Below are positions 1 through 8,812 of a DNA stretch of 64,000 bases, piece after piece. Below the pieces are notes generated by a model. That model saw only the letters and a list, made by a program, of their open reading frames with translations. It did not search any database and was not told the origin of the DNA. Every line of letters begins with the position of its first letter. Position 1 is the stretch's first letter. The DNA lies in assembly GCF_035609205.1 (NCBI RefSeq), contig NZ_CP141184.1, forward strand, positions 6,438,501-6,502,500, in the 5' to 3' direction. The stretch is from Hymenobacter sp. GOD-10R (GTDB lineage: Bacteria; Bacteroidota; Bacteroidia; Cytophagales; Hymenobacteraceae). Both the position numbers and the translations under genes were made by a program.

Positions 1-3000
1 AAATTGCCGGCTCAAGGGCGTCGATTCGCTGCCGCCGCGCTCGGGGTCGTAATCTTTAATCAAATGGCTTTTCGCCAGCACCAGCAGGTTAGAGGCCGTG
101 GCGTAAATCCGGGCATTTTCCAGTAAGGCTTTGCCGGCAATACCCTTTGGAATGGTGTAGCCTAGGGTCAGCGTGCGTAGCTTGAAGTAAGAGCCCTCCA
201 CAAAATTCAGCGCTTGGTAGCCGGTGTAGCCTTGGTAAGAGCTGAGCGTCGTGCCTTTTCGGGGACGCGGGAAATCATTGGTAGGATTTTCGGGCGTCCA
301 ATAATCAATAATTGCCGGTCCGTTGCCTGAGCCCGCCGTATTGTAGCGGCCCAAGAATTCAGCGTTAATCATTTGCCCGTAGCGAGCAAATAAAAACATG
401 TTTAAATCGAATCCTTTGTAGGTGAATGTATTTTGAAAACCACCTACCCATTTTGGTACGTTCGAGCCAATATAAGTTTGGTCGGCGGCGCTAAATGTGA
501 AGTCCCCATTTAAGTCCGCTAATTTTATATCGCCTGGCTTAAAGGTGTAACTACCTATTTTATATTGCGCGGCAATATCAGCTTCGTTTGTCTGCCAAAT
601 ACCTAGCTTCCGGTACGTGTAGAACGAACGAATAGGATGGCCCAACAACAGTGAATTACTTTCCGGATTGCTGGAAGCAATAATATCGGTACCACTCGTC
701 AACTTCGTAATTTCCTCGATGTTGCGAGAAAAGGTAATAGTGGAAGACCATTTAAAATCTTTGGTCTGCACGTTTTGCGTGGTGAGGGCAAATTCAATTC
801 CCTTGTTGCGGGTAGCGCCAATGTTTTCGTACACCTGCTGCACGCCCGAAGAAATAGGCAGCGGACGGAGCAACAGAATGTCGGAAGTGCGCGTGTCGTA
901 CACATCTACCGTAGCGCTCACGCGGTTATTGAACATACCTAGGTCCAGGCCGATATCGGTGGTCGCCGACTTTTCCCACCCTAGGTTCGGGTTGCCCACA
1001 GTAGGCTGAAACAAGTAAGCCGTGGCAGGTACGTCGCCGAAACCCATGCGGGCACTAGCCGACAGGACGCTTTGCGTGCCGTACGGATCAATGGCATAAT
1101 TGCCCGCTACGCCGTAGCTAGCTCTGATTTTTAGGTTGTTAATCTTTTCAACATCCTTCAGGAAGGCTTCGTCGCTGATATTCCAGCCGACGGCTGCCGA
1201 GGGGAAGAAATCCCATTTGTTGCCCGGCGCTAGGCGCGAAGCGCCGTCGTAGCGGCCAGTCAACGTCAGCAGGTATTTACCGTGGTAGCTATAGTTCAAG
1301 CGGCCAGCGTACGCCATGTTTTTCGAGCCTACGTAGGGCGAGCGAATGGTGCGTGTGGTAGCCGTGCTGGTCGAACTTAAATCATAAAACAACTGCGACG
1401 CGAGTAATTGATTTGTACCACTGGCGTAGGTATTATCATTATCACTCTGGATGTAGTTTGTAATTCCGGTGAGCGTGAATGTATGATCACCGAAATCCTT
1501 AGTGTAGCTCAGAATATTATCCCAGTTGTAAAACCGGTTGAAATTCGTTTCCGACGAGGCTACCGATGTGCGCGTGCTTGCTTGCGTAAGCGACGTTTTA
1601 TCGTTGTAAATACCGCGGCGGCTAAACGTAATATTGGTACCAAAGTTAGAGCGCAACGACAGCCCCTTTACCGGCGTGATTTCCAGGTAACCGTTGGCGA
1701 TAATATTGGTGCGAATCGTGTTGTCGCGCGCTACATAGGGGCCGCGCTCATCAGCGAGGGGGCTTACGCGGCTCTGGTCGGCCTGAATGGGGTAGGCATT
1801 GATAGCACCATTGGCGTCGTAGGGCACACCTAGGGGGCTGATGGAAGTGGCCTGCCCTAATGGGTTCTGGCGGTCGTTCTGCTTGAAATACGTTATCTGA
1901 CTCAGGAAACCAGTCTTCACGACCTTGCTGATATTCTGGTCAACGTTGAGGCGCAGGTTGTAGCGGTTATAGTTGTTGTTACGCAGCATACCCTCTTCGC
2001 GGAAGTAGCCCGCTGAAGCAAACACCTTCGTATTGTCGGAGCCTCCACGCAGCGATACGGAGTGGTTTTGTTGCGTACCGTTGCGCTTCACCAGATTCAC
2101 CCAATCAACCCATTGGTTGGCCTGCACGGCGGGGTACTCACCTACATCGGGAAAGATTTTCGCATCATCGTCGGGGCTGTTCCAATCGCCGGTGGTCCGC
2201 CAAGCCTCTCGGCGTAGGTTTAGGTAATCTTCCCCAATTCTGGATTTCGGAAATCGATACTCATTTACTCCGTAATAACCATTGTAGGAAACTCTTATCT
2301 TACCAGCAGCGCCTTTTTTGGTAGTTACGATAATAACCCCGTTAGCCCCCTGGGCTCCGTAGATGGCCGTGGAAGAAGCGTCTTTCAACACCTCAATGGA
2401 CTCAATATCATTGGGGTTCAAATCGGCAATATTACCGCCCTGGAAACCGTCGATGATGGTAAGCGGACTGTTGCGGTCGATGCCGCTGCCAGCTCCCGTA
2501 CCGACGTTGCTGATGGAGCGCGTGCCGCGGATAGATATGGTGGAGTTGGCCCCTGCCGCGCCCGAGCTGCGTACAATATCGGCGCCGGGCACGCGGCCCT
2601 GTATAGCTTCAATGGCATTGTGGGTGGGCGTTTGCACGATGTCATCTGACTTCACCGAGTACACCGAGCCAGTTAGGTCGCGCTTCTTGACGGTTCCGTA
2701 ACCAATTACGACTACTTCATCGAGGGCGGCGGCGTCTGCGGCTAGCCGAATATCCAGACGTGCCTGGTCAGGGGCTACGTTCAGCTCCTGCGACTTGAAG
2801 CCGATATAGCTTACCACCAAGGTGACACGTTGATTGCCAGGCACGTTCAAAGCAAACTCCCCTTTCGTATCCGTTGAGATGCCGTTGGTGGTGCCCTTCT
2901 CCACCACCGTTACCCCAAGCAGCGGCTCCGACTTATCGGCGCTGACAATGCGGCCTGTGATGCTACGCGTTTGCGCATAGCTAGCTATGATGGTTCCTAG

Positions 3001-3033
3001 CAGCAGAAACCACAGGATAAAAACTCGTTTCAT
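1..3033 (-). CDS. SusC/RagA family TonB-linked outer membrane receptor (C-terminus cut by window edge)
   Basis: Outer-membrane TonB-dependent channel of the SusC/RagA type, which normally imports glycans or peptides together with a SusD-like lipoprotein. Reading from the ATG at 3033 the frame is open to base 1, giving 1011 codons. A signal peptide (residues 1-20, ending SYAQ) is followed by a carboxypeptidase-regulatory-like domain (about 23-95, with GRIVS, GVTVVEKGTTNG and YIGFKSQ), the SusC signature LDEVVVIGYG (about 104-113) and a plug domain with SIRGTRSI and VLKDASSTAIYGAQGANGV. The rest is a beta-barrel ending in the typical NLLVLAK...KDYDPE segment, so only the last few residues are missing. 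A SusD partner would lie downstream, outside the window. Substrate cannot be told from the sequence. No frameshift was seen in the lines I translated. Confidence 0.95.
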   Translation of the reverse strand, partial: MKRVFILWFLLLGTIIASYAQTRSITGRIVSADKSEPLLGVTVVEKGTTNGISTDTKGEFALNVPGNQRVTLVVSYIGFKSQELNVAPDQARLDIRLAADAAALDEVVVIGYGTVKKRDLTGSVYSVKSDDIVQTPTHNAIEAIQGRVPGADIVRSSGAAGANSTISIRGTRSISNVGTGAGSGIDRNSPLTIIDGFQGGNIADLNPNDIESIEVLKDASSTAIYGAQGANGVIIVTTKKGAAGKIRVSYNGYYGVNEYRFPKSRIGEDYLNLRREAWRTTGDWNSPDDDAKIFPDVGEYPAVQANQWVDWVNLVKRNGTQQNHSVSLRGGSDNTKVFASAGYFREEGMLRNNNYNRYNLRLNVDQNISKVVKTGFLSQITYFKQNDRQNPLGQATSISPLGVPYDANGAINAYPIQADQSRVSPLADERGPYVARDNTIRTNIIANGYLEITPVKGLSLRSNFGTNITFSRRGIYNDKTSLTQASTRTSVASSETNFNRFYNWDNILSYTKDFGDHTFTLTGITNYIQSDNDNTYASGTNQLLASQLFYDLSSTSTATTRTIRSPYVGSKNMAYAGRLNYSYHGKYLLTLTGRYDGASRLAPGNKWDFFPSAAVGWNISDEAFLKDVEKINNLKIRASYGVAGNYAIDPYGTQSVLSASARMGFGDVPATAYLFQPTVGNPNLGWEKSATTDIGLDLGMFNNRVSATVDVYDTRTSDILLLRPLPISSGVQQVYENIGATRNKGIEFALTTQNVQTKDFKWSSTITFSRNIEEITKLTSGTDIIASSNPESNSLLLGHPIRSFYTYRKLGIWQTNEADIAAQYKIGSYTFKPGDIKLADLNGDFTFSAADQTYIGSNVPKWVGGFQNTFTYKGFDLNMFLFARYGQMINAEFLGRYNTAGSGNGPAIIDYWTPENPTNDFPRPRKGTTLSSYQGYTGYQALNFVEGSYFKLRTLTLGYTIPKGIAGKALLENARIYATASNLLVLAKSHLIKDYDPERGGSESTPLSRQF

Positions 3034-3095
3034 AGAAGAATGTAGTGCAGGTGGGTGAGGCGTACACTGTCTGCGCATAACAGGCAGCTTAAAAC

Positions 3096-3103
3096 CAAAA
3101 TTA
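3096..3103 (-). promoter_or_regulatory. possible -7 promoter element of the SusC-like gene
   Basis: On the minus strand this reads TAATTTTG, matching the Bacteroidota -7 consensus TAnnTTTG, 63 bases before the ATG at 3033. I could not find a convincing -33 TTTG partner, so this is only a candidate. The rest of the 3034-3267 stretch is AT-rich and holds no gene. Confidence 0.3.
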
Positions 3104-3267
3104 ATTTTATCCTACGCTACTACTTTGTACCATTTTCTCTAACCATTATAGGAAGTTAGCATAGAGTTATTGAGCTATAATTATGGTGCAATAAATACTC
3201 TACCTATGTAAAAACTGCACTAGTATTCAGTTATAAATAATAGTCGAAATTCAATTTCAATCAGTAG

Positions 3268-3326
3268 TAATTAAAACAAAGAAAGCCCGTTCAATACTAT
3301 TGAACGGGCTTTCTTTGTTTTAATTA
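3268..3326. terminator. perfect 29-bp-arm palindrome, terminator of the permease gene
   Basis: Arms 3268-3296 and 3298-3326 are exact reverse complements around a single central base. The core AAAGAAAGCCCGTTCAATA is flanked by A-rich and T-rich ends, so the hairpin would work as a rho-independent terminator on either strand. It begins 6 bases after the permease stop codon. Confidence 0.85.
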
Positions 3327-3331
3327 ACAAC

Positions 3332-5089
3332 TTAGCGCGCAAGCACCGAATTAAGTTTACTATGTTTATTACTGTAGCCAAAATAAATAGCTAGGCCAAT
3401 AATGAGCCACCCAAAAAACAAAATCCAGTTGCTGATACCAAGCTGCGTCATCAGGTAGAGGTTCGTAAGCAAACCTAGTACGGGCAGCAGCGACAAACTT
3501 TTGGTGAACGATACCACCGCTAGCCCCACGCAAAACAGCAGAAATACAATCATCGGAATCAGGTGGCGGAACCGCTCGTAACTGCCGCTGCTGAACGCTT
3601 GCCAGAACTCGTTGATGGCCGGGCGATTGTAGGTCAACAGCAGCGCGGCCCCAACTAAAAGCACCAGCGGCACCAGGAAGCGGCCGTTTACGTAGGGCAC
3701 CTTGAAGCGAGCATCCGATCTTCCGTAGGGGTCGATGACCAGGATGCCACCGCACACCAGCGCGAAGGCGAACAGCGTACCGATGCTGGTGAGGTCAATC
3801 ACAAGGTCCATGTTGAGCAGTAGGGCTGGCACACCCACAAATAGGCCCGTCACGATGGTGCTGAACGAAGGTGTGTGGAAGCGCGGGTGCACCTTAGCAA
3901 AAACGGGCGGCAACAACCCGTCGCGGCTCATGGTGAGCCAGATACGCGGCTGCCCGATCTGAAACACCAGCAGCACCGACGTCATGGCAAATACGGCCGA
4001 CACGGCCACGACGCCAGCCAACCAATCGACCCCTACCTTCTTGAATACGAAAGACAGTGGGTCGCCCACCCCTAGCTCTTTGTAGCTCACCATGCCCGTA
4101 AGTACCAGCGTGATAATAACGTACAGGACTGTGCAAATTACCAAGGCGTAGATCATAGCGCGGGGCAGGTCGCGCTGCGGGTTTTTGCACTCCTCAGCGG
4201 TGGTGCTGATGGCATCAAACCCGATATAAGCGAAGAACACTGCCGACACGCCCTTGAGCACCCCGCCGACGCCGTTAGGCGCGAAGGGCGTCCAGTTGGC
4301 CGATTTTACGTAGAAAGCGCCCACAGCAATAACCACCGCCACTACTGCTAACTTCAACAAAACCAGCAGGTTAGACGCCGTCTTGGATTCCTTGATGCCA
4401 ATGTACACCAGCGCTGTCACGAGGACGGTGATACAAAACGCCGGGAGGTCGCAGACGAGCTTGAAGTCACCGAATAGGGTCGGGGCGCTGTTCCAGACGC
4501 GGTACGCATCGAGCTGGGCCGGTGAGGCGCCGGATAATGGTTGCCCGGCCTGCATGAGGTCTAGCACGTCGTGGTAGCCTTTGTAGGCACTTTGAGTACC
4601 TAGGGTCAGATAGTCAGGCACATGCATCCCAATACCATCGAGCAAGCCGGTGAAGTAGTCGGACCAGGAAATGGCCACCACGATATTACCCACGGCATAT
4701 TCCATGATGAGCGCCCAGCCAATAATCCAGGCGGCTAGCTCCCCGAAGGAGGCGTAGGCGTAGGTGTAAGCCGAACCACTCACCGGGATAGTAGCCGCAA
4801 ATTGGGCGTAGCACAAAGCCGAAAAGGCGCACGCCACGGCCGTAAACACGAAGAGCAGCGATACGGCCGGGCCACCGTCGTGGGAGGCGTTGCCGATGGT
4901 GCTGAAGATGCCCGCCCCAATAACGGCCGCAATGCCAAGGGCCGTGAGGTCGCGCACGGTGAGGTGCCGAGCTAGGCCTCCGTCGCCGGGGCCACCGTGG
5001 GCGTCGGCGGGGGGGCTAGCTTGGAGTTGGGCAATACTTTTCCGACGAAATAAGGTGCTGGCGCGCGATGGAGGCAGAGGAGTAGACAA
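3332..5089 (-). CDS. APC-superfamily amino acid permease
   Basis: Inner-membrane amino acid transporter of the APC superfamily, CAT/YfnA-like subgroup; 585 aa. The N-terminus is cytoplasmic (about residues 1-45), then the family hallmark LGIAAVIGAGIFSTIG opens TM1, and at least twelve hydrophobic segments follow. Other family signatures are GSAYTYAYASFGELAAWIIGW in TM3, FFAYIGFDAISTTAEECKNP around the middle and MTSVLLVFQIGQPRIWLTMSRDGLLP before TM9. The tail VLAR lies just inside the terminator palindrome. The start is a TTG; no ATG is in frame upstream near it, and the TTG places the N-terminal tail at normal length. It is divergent from the cysteine-module genes. Substrate is not inferable beyond amino acid, cationic ones being common in this subgroup. 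Confidence 0.9.
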   Translation of the reverse strand: MSTPLPPSRASTLFRRKSIAQLQASPPADAHGGPGDGGLARHLTVRDLTALGIAAVIGAGIFSTIGNASHDGGPAVSLLFVFTAVACAFSALCYAQFAATIPVSGSAYTYAYASFGELAAWIIGWALIMEYAVGNIVVAISWSDYFTGLLDGIGMHVPDYLTLGTQSAYKGYHDVLDLMQAGQPLSGASPAQLDAYRVWNSAPTLFGDFKLVCDLPAFCITVLVTALVYIGIKESKTASNLLVLLKLAVVAVVIAVGAFYVKSANWTPFAPNGVGGVLKGVSAVFFAYIGFDAISTTAEECKNPQRDLPRAMIYALVICTVLYVIITLVLTGMVSYKELGVGDPLSFVFKKVGVDWLAGVVAVSAVFAMTSVLLVFQIGQPRIWLTMSRDGLLPPVFAKVHPRFHTPSFSTIVTGLFVGVPALLLNMDLVIDLTSIGTLFAFALVCGGILVIDPYGRSDARFKVPYVNGRFLVPLVLLVGAALLLTYNRPAINEFWQAFSSGSYERFRHLIPMIVFLLFCVGLAVVSFTKSLSLLPVLGLLTNLYLMTQLGISNWILFFGWLIIGLAIYFGYSNKHSKLNSVLAR

Positions 5090-5282
5090 GGCGTAATTGG
5101 TTTTGAGAGGGCAAAAGATACAGAATAATGCGCCGGGGCTGCATCATGGGCATTGCAGCGCTGGTTAGAGCTAGCTTGTTTGAGCAGGAACGCACCATGG
5201 CACATTCCTACTTTTTTCCGGGCCTTGTGTGGAATCTGCTGGAGTGCGGCATCTAGGTACTAAACCTTCTACTCTGCTGCCT

Positions 5283-5969
5283 ATGCCTAGCTTTTCTGTT
5301 CCTAGCCCCTGTGCTCAATCGTGGGACCATATGACCCCGGCAACGCACGGCCGTTATTGCGCTGCCTGCGAGAAGGTGGTTGTCGATTTCAGTTGCATGA
5401 ATGAAGCTGAACTGCTCGATTTTTTCGCGGCCCACCCCTTGGAGCGCGTGTGCGGCCGGTTTCGACCTGATCAGCTAGAGCAACCCCGGCCCGCACCGTC
5501 CACCACAGCGCCCTCCTGGGCTAGGTGGCTGGCAACGGCCGCCGTTGCACTGAGCAGTTGCGAAATGCCCCCGCCGCTAGTTGGCCAACTGGATGCGCAA
5601 CAAGCCACGGCAGCAACGGAATTCTTTACTGTACGCGGCCACGTCACCGACCGCCTCACGCGCGTGCCGCTCGCCAACGCTTACATCACCTGCTTGCAGG
5701 ACACTACGCACACCGTGCGCACCGAATTCGATGGCAGCTTTGAGCTATTGCTGCCCATGAGTCTGATGGGTAGCAAGCTAGCAATAGAAGCAAATGATAA
5801 TTATCACACCACACGCATAGTAGCAAGCACTCCCACGCTTGATATCGATTTGGGGTCCGAGGTCATGGGAGCTATTGTACCTAATGACTCGATTTCTACC
5901 GGCGCTGCCCCGCAAGAACATGTGCTCATACTTGGAACACCATCTATAATCACGAGGAACAAAAATTGA
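5283..5969 (+). CDS. cysteine-module protein with carboxypeptidase-regulatory-like domain, copy A
   Basis: Function unknown; first of three neighbouring paralogues. From the ATG at 5283 it is 228 aa. A GTG at 5229 would add 18 residues, but the ATG gives the start that aligns with the other two copies (MPSFSVPSPC). Residues 1-60 hold Cys10, Cys26, Cys29 and Cys57 in C-x15-C-x2-C-x27-C spacing with W14, HGRYC, VVVDF and CGRF, probably a metal site. A hydrophobic segment (about 78-95) follows, then a beta-sandwich like CarboxypepD_reg (about 110-165, VRGHVTD... and FDGSFEL). This suggests an N-terminal metal-binding part inside the cell and the beta domain across the membrane (inference). The 35-bp AT-rich gap to copy B suggests co-transcription. 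Confidence 0.75.
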   Translation: MPSFSVPSPCAQSWDHMTPATHGRYCAACEKVVVDFSCMNEAELLDFFAAHPLERVCGRFRPDQLEQPRPAPSTTAPSWARWLATAAVALSSCEMPPPLVGQLDAQQATAATEFFTVRGHVTDRLTRVPLANAYITCLQDTTHTVRTEFDGSFELLLPMSLMGSKLAIEANDNYHTTRIVASTPTLDIDLGSEVMGAIVPNDSISTGAAPQEHVLILGTPSIITRNKN

Positions 5970-6004
5970 TAATTTATTTAAAATCAATTATTTAAAAACT
6001 ACAT

Positions 6005-6745
6005 ATGCTATATCCTAGCCTCTCCGTACCTAACCCTTGCTCCCAGTCTTGGGACGCTATGACGCCCACCGCGCACGGTCGGCATTGCGCATCTTGTGCG
6101 AAAGTAGTGGTCGATTTCACTCAATTCACTGACGCCGAGCTGTTGGTATGGCTGCACCAACAAGCCGGTCAACCAACGTGCGGGCGCTTTCGCGCCGATC
6201 AACTAGAGCGAGAGTTGCGGCCCGCTGCGGCACCTAGGCCAACGTCGTGGCGGGCCTGGCTGGCGGCGGCTGTGGCGGTGTGGGGTTTGCGAGAGGCAGC
6301 AGCATCCACAGCCAAGGCACAAGCGCCTACCGAACGACGCGAGCGAGAGGGCGAGCCTATTTCTATTGTTGACTATGTGCGGCAACCCATCGTAATACGC
6401 GGTGTGGTAACTGACTCAACCTCACACGATCTTCTTCCTGGAGTCACGGTGCTGCTAGAAGGCACAAATGCTGGCGCAGCGACCAACGAAAATGGGCAGT
6501 TTGAATTGTCAATCCCTGCTGATGTTTGGGCGAGTTCCTCTCGGCAGTTGGTCATAATTTCTATCGGATACATTAAGCGCACCATGCCGGTAGCCACCAT
6601 TCCTATGCAACCACTGACCCTTACATTGGCCATTGATACACGTCCGTTAGTAGGTGAGTTAATTGTAGTTGGAGGTTACTATTTCCGCCCTTGGTACAGC
6701 CCTGTTAGCTTATGGCAACGACTAAAGCACCCGTTCCGCCGTTAG
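6005..6745 (+). CDS. cysteine-module protein with carboxypeptidase-regulatory-like domain, copy B
   Basis: Second paralogue, 246 aa, function unknown. Cys12, Cys28, Cys31 and Cys59 repeat the C-x15-C-x2-C-x27-C spacing of copy A, with SWDAMTPTAHGRHC, VVVDF and CGRFRADQLE also shared. A hydrophobic stretch (about 80-95, WRAWLAAAVAVWGL) ends in an AKAQ motif that could be cut by signal peptidase. The CarboxypepD_reg-like domain (about 128-205) shows IRGVVTDSTSHDLLPGVTVLLEG and NGQFEL. Unlike copies A and C it carries a basic C-terminal tail, VGELIVVGGYYF...LKHPFRR. The start ATG at 6005 follows an AT-rich leader without an obvious Shine-Dalgarno, usual in Bacteroidota. A REP-like pair of palindromes lies directly downstream. 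Confidence 0.8.
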   Translation: MLYPSLSVPNPCSQSWDAMTPTAHGRHCASCAKVVVDFTQFTDAELLVWLHQQAGQPTCGRFRADQLERELRPAAAPRPTSWRAWLAAAVAVWGLREAAASTAKAQAPTERREREGEPISIVDYVRQPIVIRGVVTDSTSHDLLPGVTVLLEGTNAGAATNENGQFELSIPADVWASSSRQLVIISIGYIKRTMPVATIPMQPLTLTLAIDTRPLVGELIVVGGYYFRPWYSPVSLWQRLKHPFRR

Positions 6746-6752
6746 TTCTTTT

Positions 6753-6886
6753 GTGCGCCGGTCCGACGCCCTAGGCGTCGGACCGGTTGTCGGCTGCTGA
6801 CACCTGCGTAATTGATGCACGATTATCGTTCGAATACCTCGTTCAATGACAACCGGTCGAACGCCTAAGGCGTCCGACCGGCGCAC
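6753..6886. repeat. paired REP-like palindromes (BIME-like)
   Basis: Two palindromes of the same family face each other: 6758-6770/6774-6786 (13-bp perfect arms, ccggtccgacgcc, 3-base loop) and 6853-6865/6869-6881 (one mismatch). The outer ends gtgcgccggtcc (6753 on) and gaccggcgcac (to 6886) are also inverted copies, as are ggaccggttgtc and gacaaccggtc on the inner sides. The whole unit can fold as two separate hairpins or one long imperfect stem. It lies in the spacer between copies B and C and may stabilise or end the upstream transcript. Confidence 0.7.
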
Positions 6887-6916
6887 GACTTGCTACTCAC
6901 TACCCTTCCTTTCTTC

Positions 6917-7639
6917 ATGCCGCACCCTAGCTTTTCCATTCCTAGCCCCTGCTCTCACCCGTGGGATGCTATGACACCCACCGGCATCGGCCGGCACTGT
7001 GCCGTGTGCGCCACCGAAGTCGTGGACTTCTCGCGTATGAGCGAAACCGAAATCTTGGCGTTCTTGGCGCAGCCTAGAAGCAAGCCCGTGTGTGGCAACG
7101 CGCATGCGGCACAGCTTCAACCGCCTACGGCCTCGTCTTCGCTCATCAGCCGTTGGTCGCGGTGGGTGGCGGCGGGCTTGGCGCTATTCGGGTTACACCC
7201 AACCACTACGCAGGCGGCCGTGCCGCCGGTACCACTAGCTAGCCTCGAAATAGCCGACGCACCTAGGTATCTGGCCAACCACGCCGCGGTACCAAAAGCA
7301 GTAGTGCTGCAAGGGCGCGTACTCGACGACTCGACGGGGCTGGGTGTGCCGGGCGCTTGGATCTTTATTGATGGCACCAAGTACGGCGCCGTGACCGACG
7401 ACGAAGGCCGCTTCTCGATCACCTTACCCGCCTCGTGGAAGTCGCTCCAAAAAGGCAAAGTGAGCTTGCGGGTGCAGGCCAGCCCCTTCGAGTTCAAGCC
7501 GCGCACGGTAGTCGTGACGGTGCCGGCCCGTCGGCAGCCCGCGGCCTTGGCGGTACGCCTGCTATCGGTACCCGGTCGCGGACAAATTATGGGCAGAATA
7601 AAACAGGCAGATCCGCCGGTCGCGCCGCCGAAGTCGTAG
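6917..7639 (+). CDS. cysteine-module protein with carboxypeptidase-regulatory-like domain, copy C
   Basis: Third paralogue, 240 aa from the ATG at 6917. A TTG at 6890 would add nine residues but lies next to the palindrome, and the ATG gives MPHPSFSIPSPC, aligned with copies A and B. Cys12, Cys28, Cys31 and Cys59 keep the same spacing; here the last motif is VCGNAH, so the Arg-Phe of CGRF is lost. A hydrophobic helix (about 82-97, WSRWVAAGLALFGL) is followed by a CarboxypepD_reg-like domain (about 128-210, LQGRVLDDSTGLGVPGAWIF, DDEGRFSITLP). Only 32 bp separate it from yiaK and no hairpin lies between, so the two may share a transcript. Function unknown. Confidence 0.75.
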   Translation: MPHPSFSIPSPCSHPWDAMTPTGIGRHCAVCATEVVDFSRMSETEILAFLAQPRSKPVCGNAHAAQLQPPTASSSLISRWSRWVAAGLALFGLHPTTTQAAVPPVPLASLEIADAPRYLANHAAVPKAVVLQGRVLDDSTGLGVPGAWIFIDGTKYGAVTDDEGRFSITLPASWKSLQKGKVSLRVQASPFEFKPRTVVVTVPARRQPAALAVRLLSVPGRGQIMGRIKQADPPVAPPKS

Positions 7640-7671
7640 TAGCTAGGTAGTCACCCTAGCCTCCTACTTTC

Positions 7672-8652
7672 ATGCGTGTTCCTTACCAGCAGCTCCAACA
7701 AGAGTTTAAGCGCGTTTTGCTCGGCCTGTCTTTTCCGGAAGACAAGGCCGAACGATGCGCCACCATCTTTGCCCAAAACAGCCGAGACGGTGTATACACC
7801 CACGGCCTAAACCGCTTCCCTACGTTCGTGGGGCACGTCCTGAAGGGCTTGGTCGACCCGGAGGCAGAGCCTGAGTGCCTGGAGCGCAATGGCCTCGTGG
7901 AGCGTTGGGACGGGCACCTAGCTCCCGGCATGTACAATGCTAGCTTGTGCATGGCACGGGCCATCGAGCTTGCGGAGCAGCAAGGCATGGGTTGCGTGGC
8001 CATTCGCAACACCAACCATTGGATGCGCGGCGGCACGTACGGCTGGCAAGCGGCCGAGGCGGGCTGCATCGGTATTTGCTTCACCAACACCATTGCCAAC
8101 GTGACGCCATGGGGCGGCACTGATGCGCGGCTCGGCAACAATCCCTTGGTGATAGGTGTGCCACGAGCCGAAGGACCCATTGTGCTCGACATGGCCATTT
8201 CGCAGTACTCCTACGGCAAGCTCTCCTCCTACTCCACCGACCACGAGCAGCTGCCCGTGCCCGGCGGTTACGACAACGAGGGCAAGCTAACTACCGACCC
8301 GGCCAAGATTATGGAGTCGCAACGGGGCTTGCCGATTGGCTTCTGGAAAGGCTCGGGGCTTTCCTTGTTGCTCGATGTACTACTCACGGCTTTGAGCGGC
8401 GGGCGCTCCACGGCCGAGATTACCAAAAGTGGGCAGGAATCGGGCGTTTCGCAGTGCTTCATTTGCATCAAGCAACCGCACCTGCACGCCGAACTGATTG
8501 AAGAGATTCTGCGCTACACCAAGAGCAGCCCACCGGTGCCCGGCGAGGAAGTGTTCTACCCCGGCGAGAAGTCGTTGGCCACGCGTAACGAAAACTTAGC
8601 GCAGGGCGTGCCGGTGCAGGAAGATATTTGGCAACAGGTAGTAGCGCTTTAG
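7672..8652 (+). CDS. yiaK: 2,3-diketo-L-gulonate reductase (malate/lactate dehydrogenase-like Ldh family)
   Basis: Cytoplasmic NAD(P)H-dependent oxidoreductase of the malate/L-lactate dehydrogenase-like (Ldh_2) family; 326 aa, close to the family length. It resembles E. coli YiaK (DlgD), which reduces 2,3-diketo-L-gulonate to 3-keto-L-gulonate in L-ascorbate/lyxose metabolism. Matching blocks are RDGVYTHGLNRFP, containing His44 at the position of the proposed catalytic His of YiaK, the signature VAIRNTNHWMRGGTYGWQAAEAG (about 110-132), WGGTDARLGNNPLVIGVP, VLDMAISQYSYGKL and LPIGFWKGSGLSLLLD. The resemblance runs over the full length, which separates it from plain lactate or malate dehydrogenases, but substrate use is inferred. 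No other sugar-acid genes are nearby. Confidence 0.88.
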   Translation: MRVPYQQLQQEFKRVLLGLSFPEDKAERCATIFAQNSRDGVYTHGLNRFPTFVGHVLKGLVDPEAEPECLERNGLVERWDGHLAPGMYNASLCMARAIELAEQQGMGCVAIRNTNHWMRGGTYGWQAAEAGCIGICFTNTIANVTPWGGTDARLGNNPLVIGVPRAEGPIVLDMAISQYSYGKLSSYSTDHEQLPVPGGYDNEGKLTTDPAKIMESQRGLPIGFWKGSGLSLLLDVLLTALSGGRSTAEITKSGQESGVSQCFICIKQPHLHAELIEEILRYTKSSPPVPGEEVFYPGEKSLATRNENLAQGVPVQEDIWQQVVAL

Positions 8653-8759
8653 TTCGCTGACTTATATGACTTCCAACTCCTACCTAGCCAAGGCCTTGTA
8701 ATCAAGCGTTTGGTGGTTGAGTAGCCTACCCATTTGCGGAGTTTATTGATCCTGCTCTC

Positions 8760-8812
8760 AGCCAAAGCTAGCGGCTGCCCTGCTACAAGCCAGGCAGCCG
8801 CTAGCTTTGGCT
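8760..8812 (+). terminator. hairpin downstream of yiaK
   Basis: Perfect 20-bp arms at 8760-8779 and 8793-8812 (core agctagcggctgcc) with a 13-base loop. There is no strong T-tract, so it may act in mRNA stability as well as termination. It lies 107 bases after the yiaK stop. Confidence 0.6.

Noticed and set aside
668..1009. Plus-strand frames opposite the SusC-like gene (668-1009, 1408-1833, 2363-2701)
   Set aside because: They are shadows of a well-supported TonB-dependent receptor reading frame on the other strand.
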